Below are positions 7,984 through 16,882 of a DNA stretch of 64,000 bases, piece by piece (within the stretch, counting starts at the first letter, position 1; each line of letters starts with the position of its first letter). Where the stretch lies: contig NZ_JANHDP010000009.1 in assembly GCF_024494695.1 (NCBI RefSeq), forward strand, positions 19,459-83,458. The letters are read 5' to 3'. The translations under genes were made by a program, and so were the position numbers. A model generated the notes under the pieces. It was not told where the DNA came from. It saw only the letters and a list, made by a program, of their open reading frames with translations, and did no database searches. The stretch is from Natronoarchaeum rubrum. GTDB lineage: Archaea > Halobacteriota > Halobacteria > Halobacteriales > Natronoarchaeaceae.

Positions 7984-9567
7984 CTACTCGTTCTGGATCG
8001 TCACGGTCGCGTTGCCCCGGATCACCATGCTCGTGACCTTGCCGGAGTAGACGTACGCGTCTTCACCTTCGCTGACGATGCCGACGACGGAATCCTCCGA
8101 GACGTTGTCTTCGATCGTGTCCCAGTCCGATCCGCCGTCGATGAGCGTCGTCCCCTCCGGGTCCGATTCGACCGTTCCGGAAACGGTGAACTTGTACGTG
8201 CTCACGTCGTCCGTTTGCGTCCCGTCGACGACGACCCTGTTCGTGTGTTCGGTATCGGAATCGCTACCGGAGTCGGCGTCGCCCTCCTCGTCCGGGATGG
8301 ACGAGATCGAGTCGACCGCCTCCGTATCGAGACGTTGCCCATCAGCTGTGAACAGCGGCGAACCCTGCGCAGCGCCGAGACGAAGGATTTCTCCGCCCGC
8401 GACCTGGAAGGTCTCCGAGCCGCCGGCCGTGTACCCATGGACGTACCAGTTGCCGTTGCGCTCGAACGCGCGATCCTGGTAGTCGTGGTCGTGCGTGTCC
8501 GCTCCCTCGCCGGCCGTCACGTCCTCGGCGTCGAGTTCGACGACGTATTCGGCGAGGTCGCCGTCCGTCGACACCGTCAGCGGGAAGTCGCCTTGCGGTA
8601 GCGCAGATTCGTCGTCGGTGCCGTCAGTGCTGTCGGAGTTGGAGGTACCGTCGGAGCTAGCATTTCCGGCGGCGGCCGCCTCGGGCGAGGTGGGACAGCC
8701 TTCGGGCATCCGGTCTTGGGGCGTCCCGTCCGACGAGCCGTGCAGCGCGTTCGAGCTCCCGCCGTGTTCGACCGTCTCCCAGCGGGAGTTTTCGGCTGTC
8801 ACTTCAGCATAGTTCTGCTTCTCGTAAGTGTTCCCGCCGAGGAGAATGTCAGCAACGTTGGATCCGAAGATGTCGCAGTTGCGAATCTCGGGGTTCTCGT
8901 AGTACGCCCAGAAGCCGCGGTCGAGACAGTCCTTCAGCACGCAGTTTTGGGCGTACGATCCTGTCGTTCCGAGACGGATGTTCGCCGTCGCGTTCGCCTC
9001 GAAGTACGAGTTCTCGACGCGGACGATCCCGCCGTTCGCGTCCGACGCGTCGTGGCCCGGCGAGGACGCGTAGATACCGTTGTCCTGCATCCGCTTGATG
9101 TTCACGTTGCGGATCAGGATCTCGCCGGCGTGATCGCGGAAGACGTAGATCCCTTTCGCGCCGTCGTAGCTGTGGCCGGGGCTGGATGCACCCGGGAGAT
9201 AGACGTTCTCGACGACGCCGGAACTGTCCGAGGAGGGCGTGTTGAGCGTGATCTGCGAGTCGTTCGAGTGGCTGTCGAACGTCCCCCTGACGCCGACGTT
9301 GCGGATTGCCCACCCGTCGCCGTCCGCGTTGATGCTGTAGCCTGCCCCCGACGCGGAGACGTCGATCAGGACGTTTTCGAGCGTCTCCCCGTCGCCGAGA
9401 TAGACGCTGTACGTCTCGCCCTCGCCGACGACGATCTCCTCGTAGTCGGCGGCCGCAGCCGCGTTCAGCCCGAAGGCGGCGATCCCAGCCGCGCCGGCGG
9501 TCGCTTTGAGATACGAGCGCCGATTAACCGATGCCTTCCGTTGCGAACTTTTAGATTCGTCAGCCAT
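7984..9567 (-). CDS. Tat-exported right-handed parallel beta-helix protein
   Basis: The ATG at 9565-9567 is preferred; frames upstream of it are AT-rich promoter DNA. The 527-residue product has a twin-arginine signal (NRRSYLKATAGAAG, 15-28). A repetitive region of about 230 residues follows, with turns rich in Asn, Gly and Asp (for example IRNVNIKRMQDNGIYASS), typical of pectate-lyase-like beta-helix proteins that bind or cut polysaccharides. An acidic Ser/Asp linker and a C-terminal domain of about 80 residues follow, ending YSGKVTSMVIRGNATVTIQN. That domain recurs in the paralogue at 46940..48715. A TATA-like TTATAAAC lies about 30 bp upstream. Enzymatic activity is not demonstrated by visible motifs. 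Confidence 0.85.
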   Translation of the reverse strand: MADESKSSQRKASVNRRSYLKATAGAAGIAAFGLNAAAAADYEEIVVGEGETYSVYLGDGETLENVLIDVSASGAGYSINADGDGWAIRNVGVRGTFDSHSNDSQITLNTPSSDSSGVVENVYLPGASSPGHSYDGAKGIYVFRDHAGEILIRNVNIKRMQDNGIYASSPGHDASDANGGIVRVENSYFEANATANIRLGTTGSYAQNCVLKDCLDRGFWAYYENPEIRNCDIFGSNVADILLGGNTYEKQNYAEVTAENSRWETVEHGGSSNALHGSSDGTPQDRMPEGCPTSPEAAAAGNASSDGTSNSDSTDGTDDESALPQGDFPLTVSTDGDLAEYVVELDAEDVTAGEGADTHDHDYQDRAFERNGNWYVHGYTAGGSETFQVAGGEILRLGAAQGSPLFTADGQRLDTEAVDSISSIPDEEGDADSGSDSDTEHTNRVVVDGTQTDDVSTYKFTVSGTVESDPEGTTLIDGGSDWDTIEDNVSEDSVVGIVSEGEDAYVYSGKVTSMVIRGNATVTIQNE

Positions 9568-9777
9568 TCCGGATGGTAGGTGGATACTACCTCTTATAAA
9601 CATTTTTATCTCTGTAACGAAAGTTACCTTTTGGTTAATAAAATAAAGCAAGATTACTGAAACAGAGCGATCTGTTATCTAAACAGTTGAAAGCGTAGCG
9701 ATGCGTAAGTAAACGAAACAACCCGAAACGGTCGTTCCACGGGCCGACGAAAGCGTCGAACTGACGACCAAACGCTC
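9568..9777. other. Divergent intergenic region
   Basis: AT-rich upstream region of the beta-helix gene (minus strand), with TTATAAAC near 9594-9601 as a likely TATA box. Further right nothing is recognised until the recurring promoter motif at 9778. Confidence 0.5.
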
Positions 9778-9787
9778 CATAACAAAG
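9778..9787 (+). promoter_or_regulatory. Recurring promoter motif CATAACAAAG
   Basis: Exact consensus copy, 49 bp before an ATG at 9827 that opens a leader frame leading to the flippase gene at 10049. Confidence 0.5.
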
Positions 9788-9826
9788 ACCGGTCCCCCGG
9801 AAACGCCCGGAAGGACCAGTCACAGG

Positions 9827-10045
9827 ATGGTAACTATCAGCACACCGTTAGACGGTTGCTCATCACTCCGCCTCGGCACGTTCGTCTCCGGGCGGCGCCA
9901 GCGTTTACGATCCCGGACGTCAGGACGACGGTTCGCGGTGAGTCGTTTCTCAGCGAGCTGTCCCCGCCGAGAGACACGGATCGACTGCGCAACTAGTGAC
10001 ACGCACCGGCCCGGGTCACTGTCGACTGGACTGCGGGGGAACTGA
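9827..10045 (+). CDS. Possible leader ORF, 72 aa, ending 3 nt before the flippase gene
   Basis: It opens at the first ATG after the promoter motif and stops at 10043-10045, just ahead of the ATG at 10049. The product is rich in Arg, Ser and Thr and looks unlike a folded halophilic protein. It may serve only to bring ribosomes to the flippase start, or be chance. Confidence 0.2.
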   Translation: MVTISTPLDGCSSLRLGTFVSGRRQRLRSRTSGRRFAVSRFSASCPRRETRIDCATSDTHRPGSLSTGLRGN

Positions 10046-10048
10046 TCG

Positions 10049-11518
10049 ATGCCGATCGTCGATCGAATCTCGCGGGGTCTGAAAGCGACGCTCGGCGCGA
10101 ACATCGTCAACGTCGTCGCCAACGGTCTGCTGATCGTCGTCCTCGCCCGGTCGCTGCTCACGCCGGACGAGTACGGCCTGCTGTTCCTCGCGCTCTCGGT
10201 ACTCGGCGTCGTCACGATCTTCGGAACGCTCGGACTCCCGTCGTCGGTTGCACGCTACATAACCGAGTACGCCGAGAAAGAGCCCGCGCAGGTTCCCCAC
10301 GTCGTCACGTCGTCGCTCGGCATCCTGCTCGCGCTCTCGGTTGTGACCGGAACGCTCGTCTCGCTCGGCAGTCCGTGGATCGCCGAGTTGCTCGACGAGC
10401 CCGGTCTCGCTTCACTGCTCGCTCTCGGGTTCGGGTTCGTGTTGTTCCAGGCGCTGCGAACGTATCTCGCCAAGGTGTTTCAGGGGTTCAACCGAGTCGA
10501 TTACAGCGCCCTGGTCAACACGCTCTCGGCGGTCGGTCGCGTGGTCTTCGCCGTCGGATTCGTCCTGCTCGGCTTCGGCGTCGTCGGCGCGCTGGCGGGG
10601 TACGTCGTCGGACTGTTCGTCGCCGTCGCCGTCGGGATCGGGCTCCTGTACTACAACGTCTATCGAACGTTCGACCGCGCCGAGCAGCGAGAAGACGGCC
10701 TCGTCCGGCGGATCGTGGAGTACAGCGTTCCGCTGACTGCGACGAGAGGTGCGGGCGTGCTCGACAAGCGGGTCGATACGATCCTCATCGGCGTTCTGAT
10801 GAACCCGGCGGCGGTCGCGTTCTACACCATCGGAAAGCAGGTCTCCAGCGTCTGTATCGTCCCGGCGCGGGCACTGGGTTTCACTATCTCCCCGATGTAC
10901 GGCGAGCAGCAAGCGACCGATCAGGACCGGCAGGCCGCTCGCCTCTACGAGCAGTCGCTCGAACACGTGCTACTCCTGTACGTCCCCGCGGTCGTCGGAC
11001 TGGTACTGGTCGCGGACCCGATGGTTCGGCACGTGTTCGGGGCCGAGTATCTCGGGGCCGTTCCGGTGCTGCAGGTGCTGAGCCTCTACGTCCTCGTGAG
11101 TGCGATCAACAGGATCACGAGTGACGGTCTGGACTTTCTGGGTCGCGCACGCGATCGGGCGATCGTCAAGTCGGCGACCGCGATTTCGAACTTCGTGCTG
11201 AACCTCCTGTTGATCCCCGCCTTGGGCGTCGTCGGCGCCGCCGGGGCGACGGTGGTGACGTACTCGGTGTACACACTCGTGAACATCTACATCATCAGCC
11301 GGGAGCTCCCGCTCCAGTTCGAGCAGGCCGTCAGAACGACGATCGGCGTCGGTGCGGTGTCGCTGCTGATGGGTGCCGGAGTCTACTTGCTGTTGCCGTT
11401 CGTCTCCGGCCCCGTCCGGTTGATCGGCGTCGTTCTCTTCGGCGTGCTCGTGTGGTCCGCCGGCGTCTCCCTGAGCGGGTTGCTGAACGTCCGACAGGCG
11501 ATGCGGCTGCTCTCCTGA
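10049..11518 (+). CDS. Wzx/RfbX-type polysaccharide flippase (MOP superfamily)
   Basis: 489 residues with about 14 membrane segments spread over the whole length, as in O-antigen and teichoic-acid flippases. The N-terminus (SRGLKATLGANIVNVVANG) and the segment LTPDEYGLLFLALSVLGV are typical of archaeal members annotated as polysaccharide biosynthesis proteins. It would move lipid-linked sugars across the membrane for assembly outside. The neighbouring glycosyltransferase at 11731 has its own promoter motif. Known haloarchaeal relatives include AglR-like proteins, but orthology cannot be judged here. Confidence 0.88.
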   Translation: MPIVDRISRGLKATLGANIVNVVANGLLIVVLARSLLTPDEYGLLFLALSVLGVVTIFGTLGLPSSVARYITEYAEKEPAQVPHVVTSSLGILLALSVVTGTLVSLGSPWIAELLDEPGLASLLALGFGFVLFQALRTYLAKVFQGFNRVDYSALVNTLSAVGRVVFAVGFVLLGFGVVGALAGYVVGLFVAVAVGIGLLYYNVYRTFDRAEQREDGLVRRIVEYSVPLTATRGAGVLDKRVDTILIGVLMNPAAVAFYTIGKQVSSVCIVPARALGFTISPMYGEQQATDQDRQAARLYEQSLEHVLLLYVPAVVGLVLVADPMVRHVFGAEYLGAVPVLQVLSLYVLVSAINRITSDGLDFLGRARDRAIVKSATAISNFVLNLLLIPALGVVGAAGATVVTYSVYTLVNIYIISRELPLQFEQAVRTTIGVGAVSLLMGAGVYLLLPFVSGPVRLIGVVLFGVLVWSAGVSLSGLLNVRQAMRLLS

Positions 11519-11686
11519 TCGGCGACCCGCTCGCTCCGGACTGCAACAGCGACGTCAGAGATACCCCTGCTACTTCAACTGCGTGTCTCGCTGTTCCGCC
11601 TTCTTATGCATTGTAGCTGAACGTATTTCGTCGAGACGACACGCGGGACCCCGCCGTTCAAGAGGGCTCCGCGCGCTCAGGGGCGA

Positions 11687-11696
11687 CATAACAAAG
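11687..11696 (+). promoter_or_regulatory. Recurring promoter motif CATAACAAAG
   Basis: Exact consensus, starting 44 bp before the ATG of the GT4 gene at 11731. Confidence 0.6.
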
Positions 11697-11730
11697 GGTC
11701 GACGATCGGAACCGGGATTCGAATGTATCG

Positions 11731-12714
11731 ATGCACGTGCTGAATCTGACGACGAAAGAGGCCTCTCCGTGTTTCAAGCTCCAGGTGCGAGCGCTGGAGG
11801 AGCACGGCGTCACCTGCACGAACCTCTCGGTCCCGGGCGAGTTCGATCGCGACTCCTCCCGGTCGGTCTTCGATTACCTGCGTCTGCATCCCAAAGTGCT
11901 GCGGCGATCGTTCGGGGAGTACGATCTCATCCACGTCAACTACGGGCTCACCGCGCCGATGGCGCTGGCACAGCCGAACCTCCCGGTCGTGCTCTCGCTG
12001 TGGGGGTCGGATCTGGAGGGGCAGTTCGGCTGGCTGAGCAAGCGGTGTGCGCCCTACTGCGACGCCACGGTCGTGATGTCGGAGGCGATGGGCGAACAAC
12101 TGGACTGCGAGTACCACGTCGTCCCCCACGGCGTGGAGCTCGACAAGTTCGAACCCACAGACAGGTCGACCGCCGTCGACCGCGTCGGGTGGGACCCCGA
12201 CACCCGCAACGTGCTGTTCCCCTACGGGCCGGATCGCGATGTAAAAGACCATTCGCGAGCCGAACAGGTCGTCGACGCCGCTGCCGACCGACTCTCCGAG
12301 CCGGTCGAACTCCAGACGCTCGGCGACGTCGATCACTCCCAAATGTCGAACTACATGAACGCCGCGGACTGTCTCCTGCTGACCTCGCGCCGCGAGGGGT
12401 CACCGAACGTTGTCAAGGAAGCGATGGCCTGCAACCTTCCGGTCGTCTCGACCGACGTCGGCGACGTCGCCGAACGACTCGACGGCGTCGAACCCTCCGC
12501 CGTCCGTCGTACTGACCAGGGGCTGACCGACGCACTGGTCGAAATTCTTCGCGGCGGCGAACAATCGAACGGTCGAGAGCACGCCAGAGCGATCAGCAGC
12601 GACCGGATGGCCGAACAACTTCGTTCCGTGTATCAGTCGGTCGTCGACGCCGACGAGCAGTCACACGGGCGGAGCAGCGCGATGCGTCGTCCGACTGCGA
12701 ATTCTGACAACTAA
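11731..12714 (+). CDS. Glycosyltransferase family 4 (GT-B fold)
   Basis: 327 residues. The C-terminal half has the donor-site signature REGSPNVVKEAMACNLPVV (221-239) with the paired Glu residues of the EX7E motif, and LSLWGSDL (88-95) and VPHGVELDKF (131-140) are further GT4 landmarks. It probably adds a sugar to a lipid-linked or surface glycan on the cytoplasmic side. The paralogue at 36688..37782 has the same landmarks (LSLWGSDLLG, EGSPNSVKEALACNLPVV). The recurring promoter motif lies directly upstream. Donor and acceptor cannot be told from sequence. Confidence 0.9.
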   Translation: MHVLNLTTKEASPCFKLQVRALEEHGVTCTNLSVPGEFDRDSSRSVFDYLRLHPKVLRRSFGEYDLIHVNYGLTAPMALAQPNLPVVLSLWGSDLEGQFGWLSKRCAPYCDATVVMSEAMGEQLDCEYHVVPHGVELDKFEPTDRSTAVDRVGWDPDTRNVLFPYGPDRDVKDHSRAEQVVDAAADRLSEPVELQTLGDVDHSQMSNYMNAADCLLLTSRREGSPNVVKEAMACNLPVVSTDVGDVAERLDGVEPSAVRRTDQGLTDALVEILRGGEQSNGREHARAISSDRMAEQLRSVYQSVVDADEQSHGRSSAMRRPTANSDN

Positions 12715-12806
12715 CGTACCGTATAGTTCGTCTTCTCTCGGAATGGTTGCCGGTCGGTATATGATGCATTACGAAGGGGAACTGCAACTACTCGTCTCAC
12801 GTCCTG

Positions 12807-13940
12807 ATGACGATACGAAACCTCCCCATACCTGCTGCGACGCTCGTCGCGCTGACCGCGATACTCGCTATCGTCGCCGTGCCGGTCGCGGGAAGCGCCG
12901 TTCAACCGGCCGTCCAGCAGCAAGATGACGCCGCACCCGGGAACTATTCGATCCTCCAAGACGGCGACTGTACGACGATCGAACCGCTGGGCGACGGAAC
13001 GCAGTCAGTCGAGGAGTTCTACGATTACCGAACGCCCAACACCACACCCGAGAGCTACACCTACAGCTCGCTCGGGACGCTAGATCTCCAACGGGACGAC
13101 ACGAGCATCCTGTTCCTGTACGAGGGAACGGAGGGGACCAGTCTCGTGCTCGTTCACGACCGCGTCTACGGCGACACGAACGGTAGCGCCGTCACGATGC
13201 AGTTCGACGGGTTGCCGGAGGACGGCGAGTGGGTCGTCGAAGACGACAGCTACAGCGACAGCATCAACGGCGGCCCGGACGACGAGTTCGAGCACGGCGA
13301 GACGTCGAGTCGGATCACGTGGGTGTTCAGCGAGAACAGCACCGACGGCGGCGCGTTCCGCGGCGGACTCGGTGACGACGATCTCGAACTCACGGTCGAT
13401 CCGGCGTTCAACGACGACGCCGACTTTCGCGAGTACCCCGGTGAGATCACCGACTGGCAGGCGCTCTCGGGTAGCGACGACGGCATCGAGCGCACGTCGC
13501 TCGATTTCCAGCCGATTGAGCTCCGCGCCGGATCGTGTTCCTCGTTCGACGTGTCGGCGGTGAACGCGCCGACGGACGCCAGTCCCAACGAGAGCTTCGA
13601 GGTCAGCGCAACCGTCGAGAACGACGGGAACGTCGAGGACACGTTCACCGTGCCGATCTCGATCGACAAAGCCGTCGTCGACGAGAGGGAGGTCACGCTC
13701 GCCCCCGGCGCGGAAACCGAAATCACGACGACTGTGACGCCGAACGCGACCGGGACGCACACCATCGAAATCGGCGACGAAACGGCCGAGGTGACGGTTA
13801 CCGAGGCGAACGACGAAACGGCCGGAGGGACGGGTACCGACGCTGACGGGAACGACGACCGGTTGCCTGGGTTCGGCATCGCTGCCGCTCTCGGCGCCCT
13901 GCTCGTCGCGGCGGTGGCCGCCCGGCGACGGCAGGAGTAG
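12807..13940 (+). CDS. PGF-CTERM surface protein with CARDB-like domain
   Basis: 377 residues. A Sec signal peptide (1-31) is followed by an acidic extracellular domain of about 200 residues, a CARDB-like beta domain (about 245-335, ESFEVSATVENDGNVEDTF), an acidic linker and a C-terminal LPGFGIAAALGALLVAAVAA then RRRQE (353-377). The PGF motif plus a hydrophobic helix and Arg cluster is the PGF-CTERM signal, recognised in haloarchaea by archaeosortase A for processing and lipid attachment. The paralogue at 27905..29035 shares the whole layout, including VEEFYDYR and the YEGxEGTSLV motif. The function is unknown; a cell-surface protein is certain enough. Confidence 0.85.
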   Translation: MTIRNLPIPAATLVALTAILAIVAVPVAGSAVQPAVQQQDDAAPGNYSILQDGDCTTIEPLGDGTQSVEEFYDYRTPNTTPESYTYSSLGTLDLQRDDTSILFLYEGTEGTSLVLVHDRVYGDTNGSAVTMQFDGLPEDGEWVVEDDSYSDSINGGPDDEFEHGETSSRITWVFSENSTDGGAFRGGLGDDDLELTVDPAFNDDADFREYPGEITDWQALSGSDDGIERTSLDFQPIELRAGSCSSFDVSAVNAPTDASPNESFEVSATVENDGNVEDTFTVPISIDKAVVDEREVTLAPGAETEITTTVTPNATGTHTIEIGDETAEVTVTEANDETAGGTGTDADGNDDRLPGFGIAAALGALLVAAVAARRRQE

Positions 13941-14040
13941 TCGAAGACCGACTTTCGGACCCAGGCCAGTCTTGTATTTCATCCAGATAGTCTGCCGGCC
14001 GGATAGATCTGGATCTGGCGTCCTCAAACTACCACGAGAG

Positions 14041-14070
14041 ATAGTATAGAAAGTATATCTATAGTATAGA
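14041..14070. repeat. Direct repeat ATAGTATAGA, two copies 20 bp apart
   Basis: Two identical 10-bp copies (14041-14050 and 14061-14070) in an AT-rich patch 38-67 bp upstream of the deacetylase-like gene at 14108. They may be a regulator site overlapping its promoter. Confidence 0.4.
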
Positions 14071-14107
14071 TGTAGTAACTAAGATCGATCTGCAAGAGCC
14101 TATCAGT

Positions 14108-15151
14108 ATGACCGCAACGGTTACGATCAGCGTCGAGATCGAACTCGGGTGGGGTGTTCACGATCTGGGGGAGTACGATCACCTGAGCGAGGGAGGTCAG
14201 GAAGAACGCCGCTATCTGCGAAAGCTGCTGGGCGCCTGCGATACGCACCGGATCCCGATCACCTTCGACGTCGTCGGGCACCTCTTTCTCGAAGAGTGCT
14301 CGGGATCACACCCGGGGCCGTACGCGGACGGCTGGTTCGAAGCTGATCCCGGAACCGACAGCGAGACCGATCCGCTGTTTTACGCGCCCGACGTGATCGA
14401 CGAGATCGTCGCCCGACGAACCGACCACGAGCTGTGCACGCACACGTTCTCGCACGTGCTGTGCGACGAGGAGAACGAGGAACTCCAGCGGGAAGATCTC
14501 AAATATTCCCAATACCTTCACGAGAGAGACGTCGGCGAGCAGACCGAATCTCTCGTTCCGCCGCGACACTACGGTCCGTCGCCGGACGCACTACGCGATC
14601 AGGGCATCGAGATCGTTCGCGTGCCGACCAACGAGAGCCACGCCACTGGAATCGGGCGATTTCGCGAACTGTTGTTCGGTCCGCCGCCCGTTCGCACCCC
14701 CAAAATCGAAGACGGTATCGTCGAAACGTACTGCACGTCACACCCGACGTTGACCGCCGCATCGCTACCGTCCGGGCAACGGAATACGCACGTCGCGTTT
14801 CGATGGCTTCCGGTCCGACTTCGGCGTCGCCTCCACGACCGGTATCTCAGAACGGCGGTCGAGACGGCGATCGAAGACGACTCGTCGCTCCACGTCTGGT
14901 GTCACCTGTACGACCTTAGCAACGAGTACCAGTTCCCGCAGATCGAGTCGTTCCTCGCGGTGCTCGCATCACTCAGAGAGAACGACGACGTTGTTATCAT
15001 GACGATGTCCAATCTGAACGAAGACGCCAGAGCCGGGCAGCCGTCGTCGACGAAAGTGGGGGTGGATCAGAAACGAACGGAAGAAGAGAACCCAGCAGAG
15101 GACGTGAAACCGGACGCGGAGCAGAAACAGGAGGCAGACAGGCGTGTCTGA
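14108..15151 (+). CDS. Polysaccharide deacetylase-like (NodB-fold) protein
   Basis: 347 residues. The N-terminus VTISVEIELGWG is followed by ITFDVVGHLFLEE and ELCTHTFSHVLCDE, corresponding to the first strand, the strand-2 Asp and the H-x(3)-H metal motif (HTFSH) of CE4 deacetylases. Lack of a signal peptide places it in the cytoplasm. The last 40 residues are charged and low in complexity. It overlaps the downstream formyltransferase by 8 nt, so the two are co-transcribed and probably modify the same sugar. Loss of part of the usual Asp-Asp motif leaves its catalytic status open. Confidence 0.75.
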   Translation: MTATVTISVEIELGWGVHDLGEYDHLSEGGQEERRYLRKLLGACDTHRIPITFDVVGHLFLEECSGSHPGPYADGWFEADPGTDSETDPLFYAPDVIDEIVARRTDHELCTHTFSHVLCDEENEELQREDLKYSQYLHERDVGEQTESLVPPRHYGPSPDALRDQGIEIVRVPTNESHATGIGRFRELLFGPPPVRTPKIEDGIVETYCTSHPTLTAASLPSGQRNTHVAFRWLPVRLRRRLHDRYLRTAVETAIEDDSSLHVWCHLYDLSNEYQFPQIESFLAVLASLRENDDVVIMTMSNLNEDARAGQPSSTKVGVDQKRTEEENPAEDVKPDAEQKQEADRRV

Positions 15152-15941
15152 GGTGCTTCGCGTGTGTGTCCTGCTCGGCGGCGAGACGATACCAGCTTGG
15201 CAAGCGAATGCGTTGCGCAGGCTGCTCGCCGACGAGCACGTCGAGGTTTCCCTCACAGTTGTCGACGCGGAGACGTCACAGCGTTCGCCGCTCGACGCGA
15301 TTCGCCGAGGGATCGAACTCCGCGAGTGGGGCGTGATCGGGGCGCTGCTCGCGGTATTGCGGCGACTCCGGGGACCGCTCCCGTCACAAGAGCGGGTTCC
15401 AGTCGACGATATCGACGCGCTTCGGACGGCCACTCGGCGTCGCTGCGAACCGATTTCGGTCGACGGCTGGAAACAGCGGCTTCCCGACGAGATCGTCGAC
15501 GAGATCGCGGCATCGACCGACCTCGTCGTCCGGTTCGGCTTCGGCGTCCTGGTCGGTCGCGTGCTGACGGCGACGGAGTACGGGGTTCTGAGCTACCACC
15601 ACGGCGACCTCCGGGAGTACCGGGGAATGCCGATGGGGTTCTGGGAGTACGTTCACGGGCGAGACACCGCGGGAGTCACGCTCCAGCGGTTGAACGAGAC
15701 GCTCGACGGCGGCGAGATCGTCGCGTTCGAGCGGGTCGACATCAGCGACGCGGACCGGTGGGGCGGCGTGAAGTCGCGTCTCTTCGAAGCGTCCGAGTCG
15801 ATGCTCGCGAACGGCGTGCGAAATCTCCGGAGCGACTCCAGAGAAACGGCGAGGCCCGACGAACTCGGCGATCTCTACACGACGCCGACGGGAAAGCCGG
15901 TACTGACGTATCTCGCCAAAACCGTTCGCGGGACGCTATAG
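15144..15941 (+). CDS. Formyltransferase-like protein (methionyl-tRNA formyltransferase fold)
   Basis: 265 residues from a GTG at 15144. The core GVLSYHHGDLREYRGMPMGF resembles the formyltransferase active-site strand with its His and the following G-rich loop; the usual Asn is replaced within SYHHGD. The segments GVTLQRLNETLDGGEIV and the downstream helix also match formyl_trans_N proteins. Such proteins in sugar clusters N-formylate amino sugars using 10-formyl-tetrahydrofolate. It overlaps the deacetylase-like gene by 8 nt. A deacetylase that frees an amino group followed by a formyltransferase is a sensible pair, but this is inference. Confidence 0.75.
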   Translation: MSEVLRVCVLLGGETIPAWQANALRRLLADEHVEVSLTVVDAETSQRSPLDAIRRGIELREWGVIGALLAVLRRLRGPLPSQERVPVDDIDALRTATRRRCEPISVDGWKQRLPDEIVDEIAASTDLVVRFGFGVLVGRVLTATEYGVLSYHHGDLREYRGMPMGFWEYVHGRDTAGVTLQRLNETLDGGEIVAFERVDISDADRWGGVKSRLFEASESMLANGVRNLRSDSRETARPDELGDLYTTPTGKPVLTYLAKTVRGTL

Positions 15942-16169
15942 ACGAACTGTCCAGGCTGCAACCGCGGTGATATCCGCCGCCACTGACCAACAGTGCGGAC
16001 ACCTGCGAAAGAACGAACACAGTCGAGAGCGCATCGCCCGGTGTTTTTCATCAATTAGCACCCACATACTAGCGCGGACTTGAGTGTTAGTTGCAGTTTA
16101 CTTCGTGCCTCGACCGTCGGACAACGCGACACGTAGCGCTTGAGTGGCTCGATGAACTACGTTCGACCG

Positions 16170-16802
16170 ATGACCGAGATCCGAGAGTGCGACGCCCACG
16201 GCTACGTCGCCGGCGACTCCTGCCCCGTCTGTTTAGCCGACAGTCCGGTCGTACTCGGGAGCGACCGCCGAGTCAGGCTCTCGAAGTTTCTCAGCGGCGC
16301 GCTCCGGCACTTCCCCGACGACGCCGGTTTCGAACTCGACGATCAGGGATGGACACCGTACGACGAGCTCGTCGACGCCGCCGTCGCGAAGTACGACTGG
16401 GCGCGTTCCGAGCACGTCGCAGCGGTGATCGCTACCGACCCGAAGGGCCGGTTCGAGCGGGACGGCGACCGCGTCCGCGCCGCCTACGGCCACTCCGTCG
16501 ACGTCGACCTGGACGCCGAGGCGACGCCGGTGCCCGACGAACTGTACCACGGTACCGCGCCCGAGAACATGGCGTCGATACGCGAGGATGGATTGCAACC
16601 GATGGGCCGCCAGAAAGTCCACCTGTCCGGGTCGGTCGCGGAGGCCCGATCGGTCGGCAGTCGCCACGCCGCCGATCCCGCGGTGCTCGCGATCGACGCC
16701 GCGACGATGCAGGCCGACGGTCTGCGAGTCGTCAAGCGCGGCCGAGAGACGTACACGACCGATCGAGTGCCACCGAAGTACCTGCAGGAACTCGACGGCT
16801 GA
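16170..16802 (+). CDS. kptA: RNA 2'-phosphotransferase KptA/Tpt1
   Basis: The ATG at 16170 gives 210 residues starting MTEIRECDAHGYVAGDSCPV, a short Cys/His zinc-binding start common in haloarchaeal KptA; an ATG at 16152 is the alternative. RLSKFLSGALRHFP (36-49) carries the conserved Arg-His, ELYHGT is the NAD-binding His motif, and GRQKVHLSGSV with the later RHAADPAVL completes the Tpt1 signature. The enzyme transfers an internal 2'-phosphate from RNA to NAD. It appears to be a stand-alone housekeeping gene, convergent with the SMC-like gene. Confidence 0.93.
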   Translation: MTEIRECDAHGYVAGDSCPVCLADSPVVLGSDRRVRLSKFLSGALRHFPDDAGFELDDQGWTPYDELVDAAVAKYDWARSEHVAAVIATDPKGRFERDGDRVRAAYGHSVDVDLDAEATPVPDELYHGTAPENMASIREDGLQPMGRQKVHLSGSVAEARSVGSRHAADPAVLAIDAATMQADGLRVVKRGRETYTTDRVPPKYLQELDG

Positions 16803-16882
16803 GCGTCGAAATCGACTCTCGGAACTCGCGCTTTCGGTTGGGGAAGCGCCGGTCGGACCTGCCGGTTCGCTCGGCGCGAACC

